This document shows, piece by piece, positions 63,826 through 64,000 of a stretch of DNA of 64,000 nt. The first letter of the stretch is position 1. Every line of letters starts with the position of its first letter. A program made the position numbers and the translations under genes. The notes beneath the pieces are model-generated. The model saw nothing but the letters and a program-made list of their open reading frames with translations. It did not search any database and had not been told where the DNA came from. Location of the stretch: positions 60,996-124,995 of the forward strand of contig JAYUHK010000161.1 in assembly GCA_043767025.1 (NCBI GenBank). Direction: 5' to 3'. The stretch comes from JAYUHK01 sp043767025. GTDB taxonomy: Bacteria; Bacteroidota; Bacteroidia; Chitinophagales; Saprospiraceae.

Positions 63826-63898
63826 ATTTATAAGTTTTTAGTTTTTAGTTTTTAGTTTTTAATTTTTAGTTTTTAATTTTTAGTTTTTAATTTTTAGT
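63826..63898. repeat. tandem TTTTTAG/TTTTTAA tract
   Basis: About nine imperfect units of TTTTTAG or TTTTTAA in tandem directly after the penicillin acylase gene. The same heptamer ends family A repeats, so the tract may be an expansion of that end. Confidence 0.85.
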
Positions 63899-63928
63899 TG
63901 GAAAAGTAACTGCTAACCAATTAGGAAT

Positions 63929-64000
63929 AAGTTCTTACACTTAAATAGATGACATTTAATATTCGACATAATTCATTGATTTTCAATAGTTTATGACGAC
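63929..64000 (+). repeat. dispersed repeat family A, copy 5 (cut by window end)
   Basis: Starts AAGTTCTTACACTTAAATAG and runs to the window edge at TTTATGACGAC. Two base changes relative to copy 4 are visible (CATTG for CGTTG and GACGAC for GATGAC). Confidence 0.92.

Overview
The window reads as chromosomal DNA of an AT-rich member of the Bacteroidota. Four large secreted proteins end in type IX secretion system (T9SS) sorting domains: three of the 'gliding motility-associated' type B and one of type A. There is also a PorV/PorQ-type barrel. Promoter-like sites follow the Bacteroidota pattern TTTG-N19-TAnnTTTG rather than the E. coli pattern. Start sites lack clear Shine-Dalgarno sequences. 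Other family choices common in the phylum are a fused E1 alpha/beta 2-oxoacid dehydrogenase, a DAHP synthase-chorismate mutase fusion and class I fructose bisphosphatase. I cannot place it below phylum with confidence; the type B sorting domains and SprB-like repeats would suit the Saprospiria/Chitinophagia side.

Layout. 1-3.9 kb: central metabolism (fused E1, DAHP synthase/chorismate mutase). 3.9-7 kb, minus strand: a two-gene operon of an HlyD-type export adaptor and a compact LanB-like (lantibiotic dehydratase) protein. It diverges across a palindromic, apparently bidirectional promoter from a giant 2591-residue surface protein (7.2-14.9 kb). 15-17.5 kb: a Fic protein and a small T9SS protein. 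17.7-24 kb: envelope and lipid genes (LptF/G permease, two PAP2 phosphatases, ZIP transporter) with a VWA protein, a peroxiredoxin-like protein and a methyltransferase. 24-26.7 kb, minus strand: membrane protein, B12-binding radical SAM protein, tRNA-Pro and tRNA-Ser. 27-34.4 kb: fructose bisphosphatase, a bacterial GH47 alpha-mannosidase homologue, AlaS, an M23 peptidase and a small zinc-ribbon protein. 35-39.8 kb: a T9SS type A protein with dockerin-like and cohesin-like parts. 39.8-43.3 kb: an accessory island in which a DUF1016/PDDEXK nuclease gene sits at the 3' end of a cystathionine beta-synthase gene and is bounded by a duplicated gene end. 43.4-55.9 kb: methyltransferase, LysM/RlpA-like protein, KdsB, DASH cryptochrome/photolyase, ChaN-like protein, flippase, gamma-glutamyltransferase, PorV-like barrel, deiminase, GatB and HemD. 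56-60.7 kb: a 1571-residue T9SS protein with 13 two-cysteine repeats. 61.4-63.8 kb: a penicillin acylase family protein.

Two dispersed intergenic repeat families occur: family A with five copies of about 100 bp, and family B with three copies of about 110-155 bp. One family A copy supplies the C-terminus of a methyltransferase. The alaS gene carries two further in-frame repeat-like inserts. The strongest candidates for something undescribed are the integration-like nuclease element at the 3' end of the cystathionine beta-synthase gene and the minimal HlyD/LanB-like operon, which has no visible precursor, cyclase, elimination domain or ABC exporter nearby.
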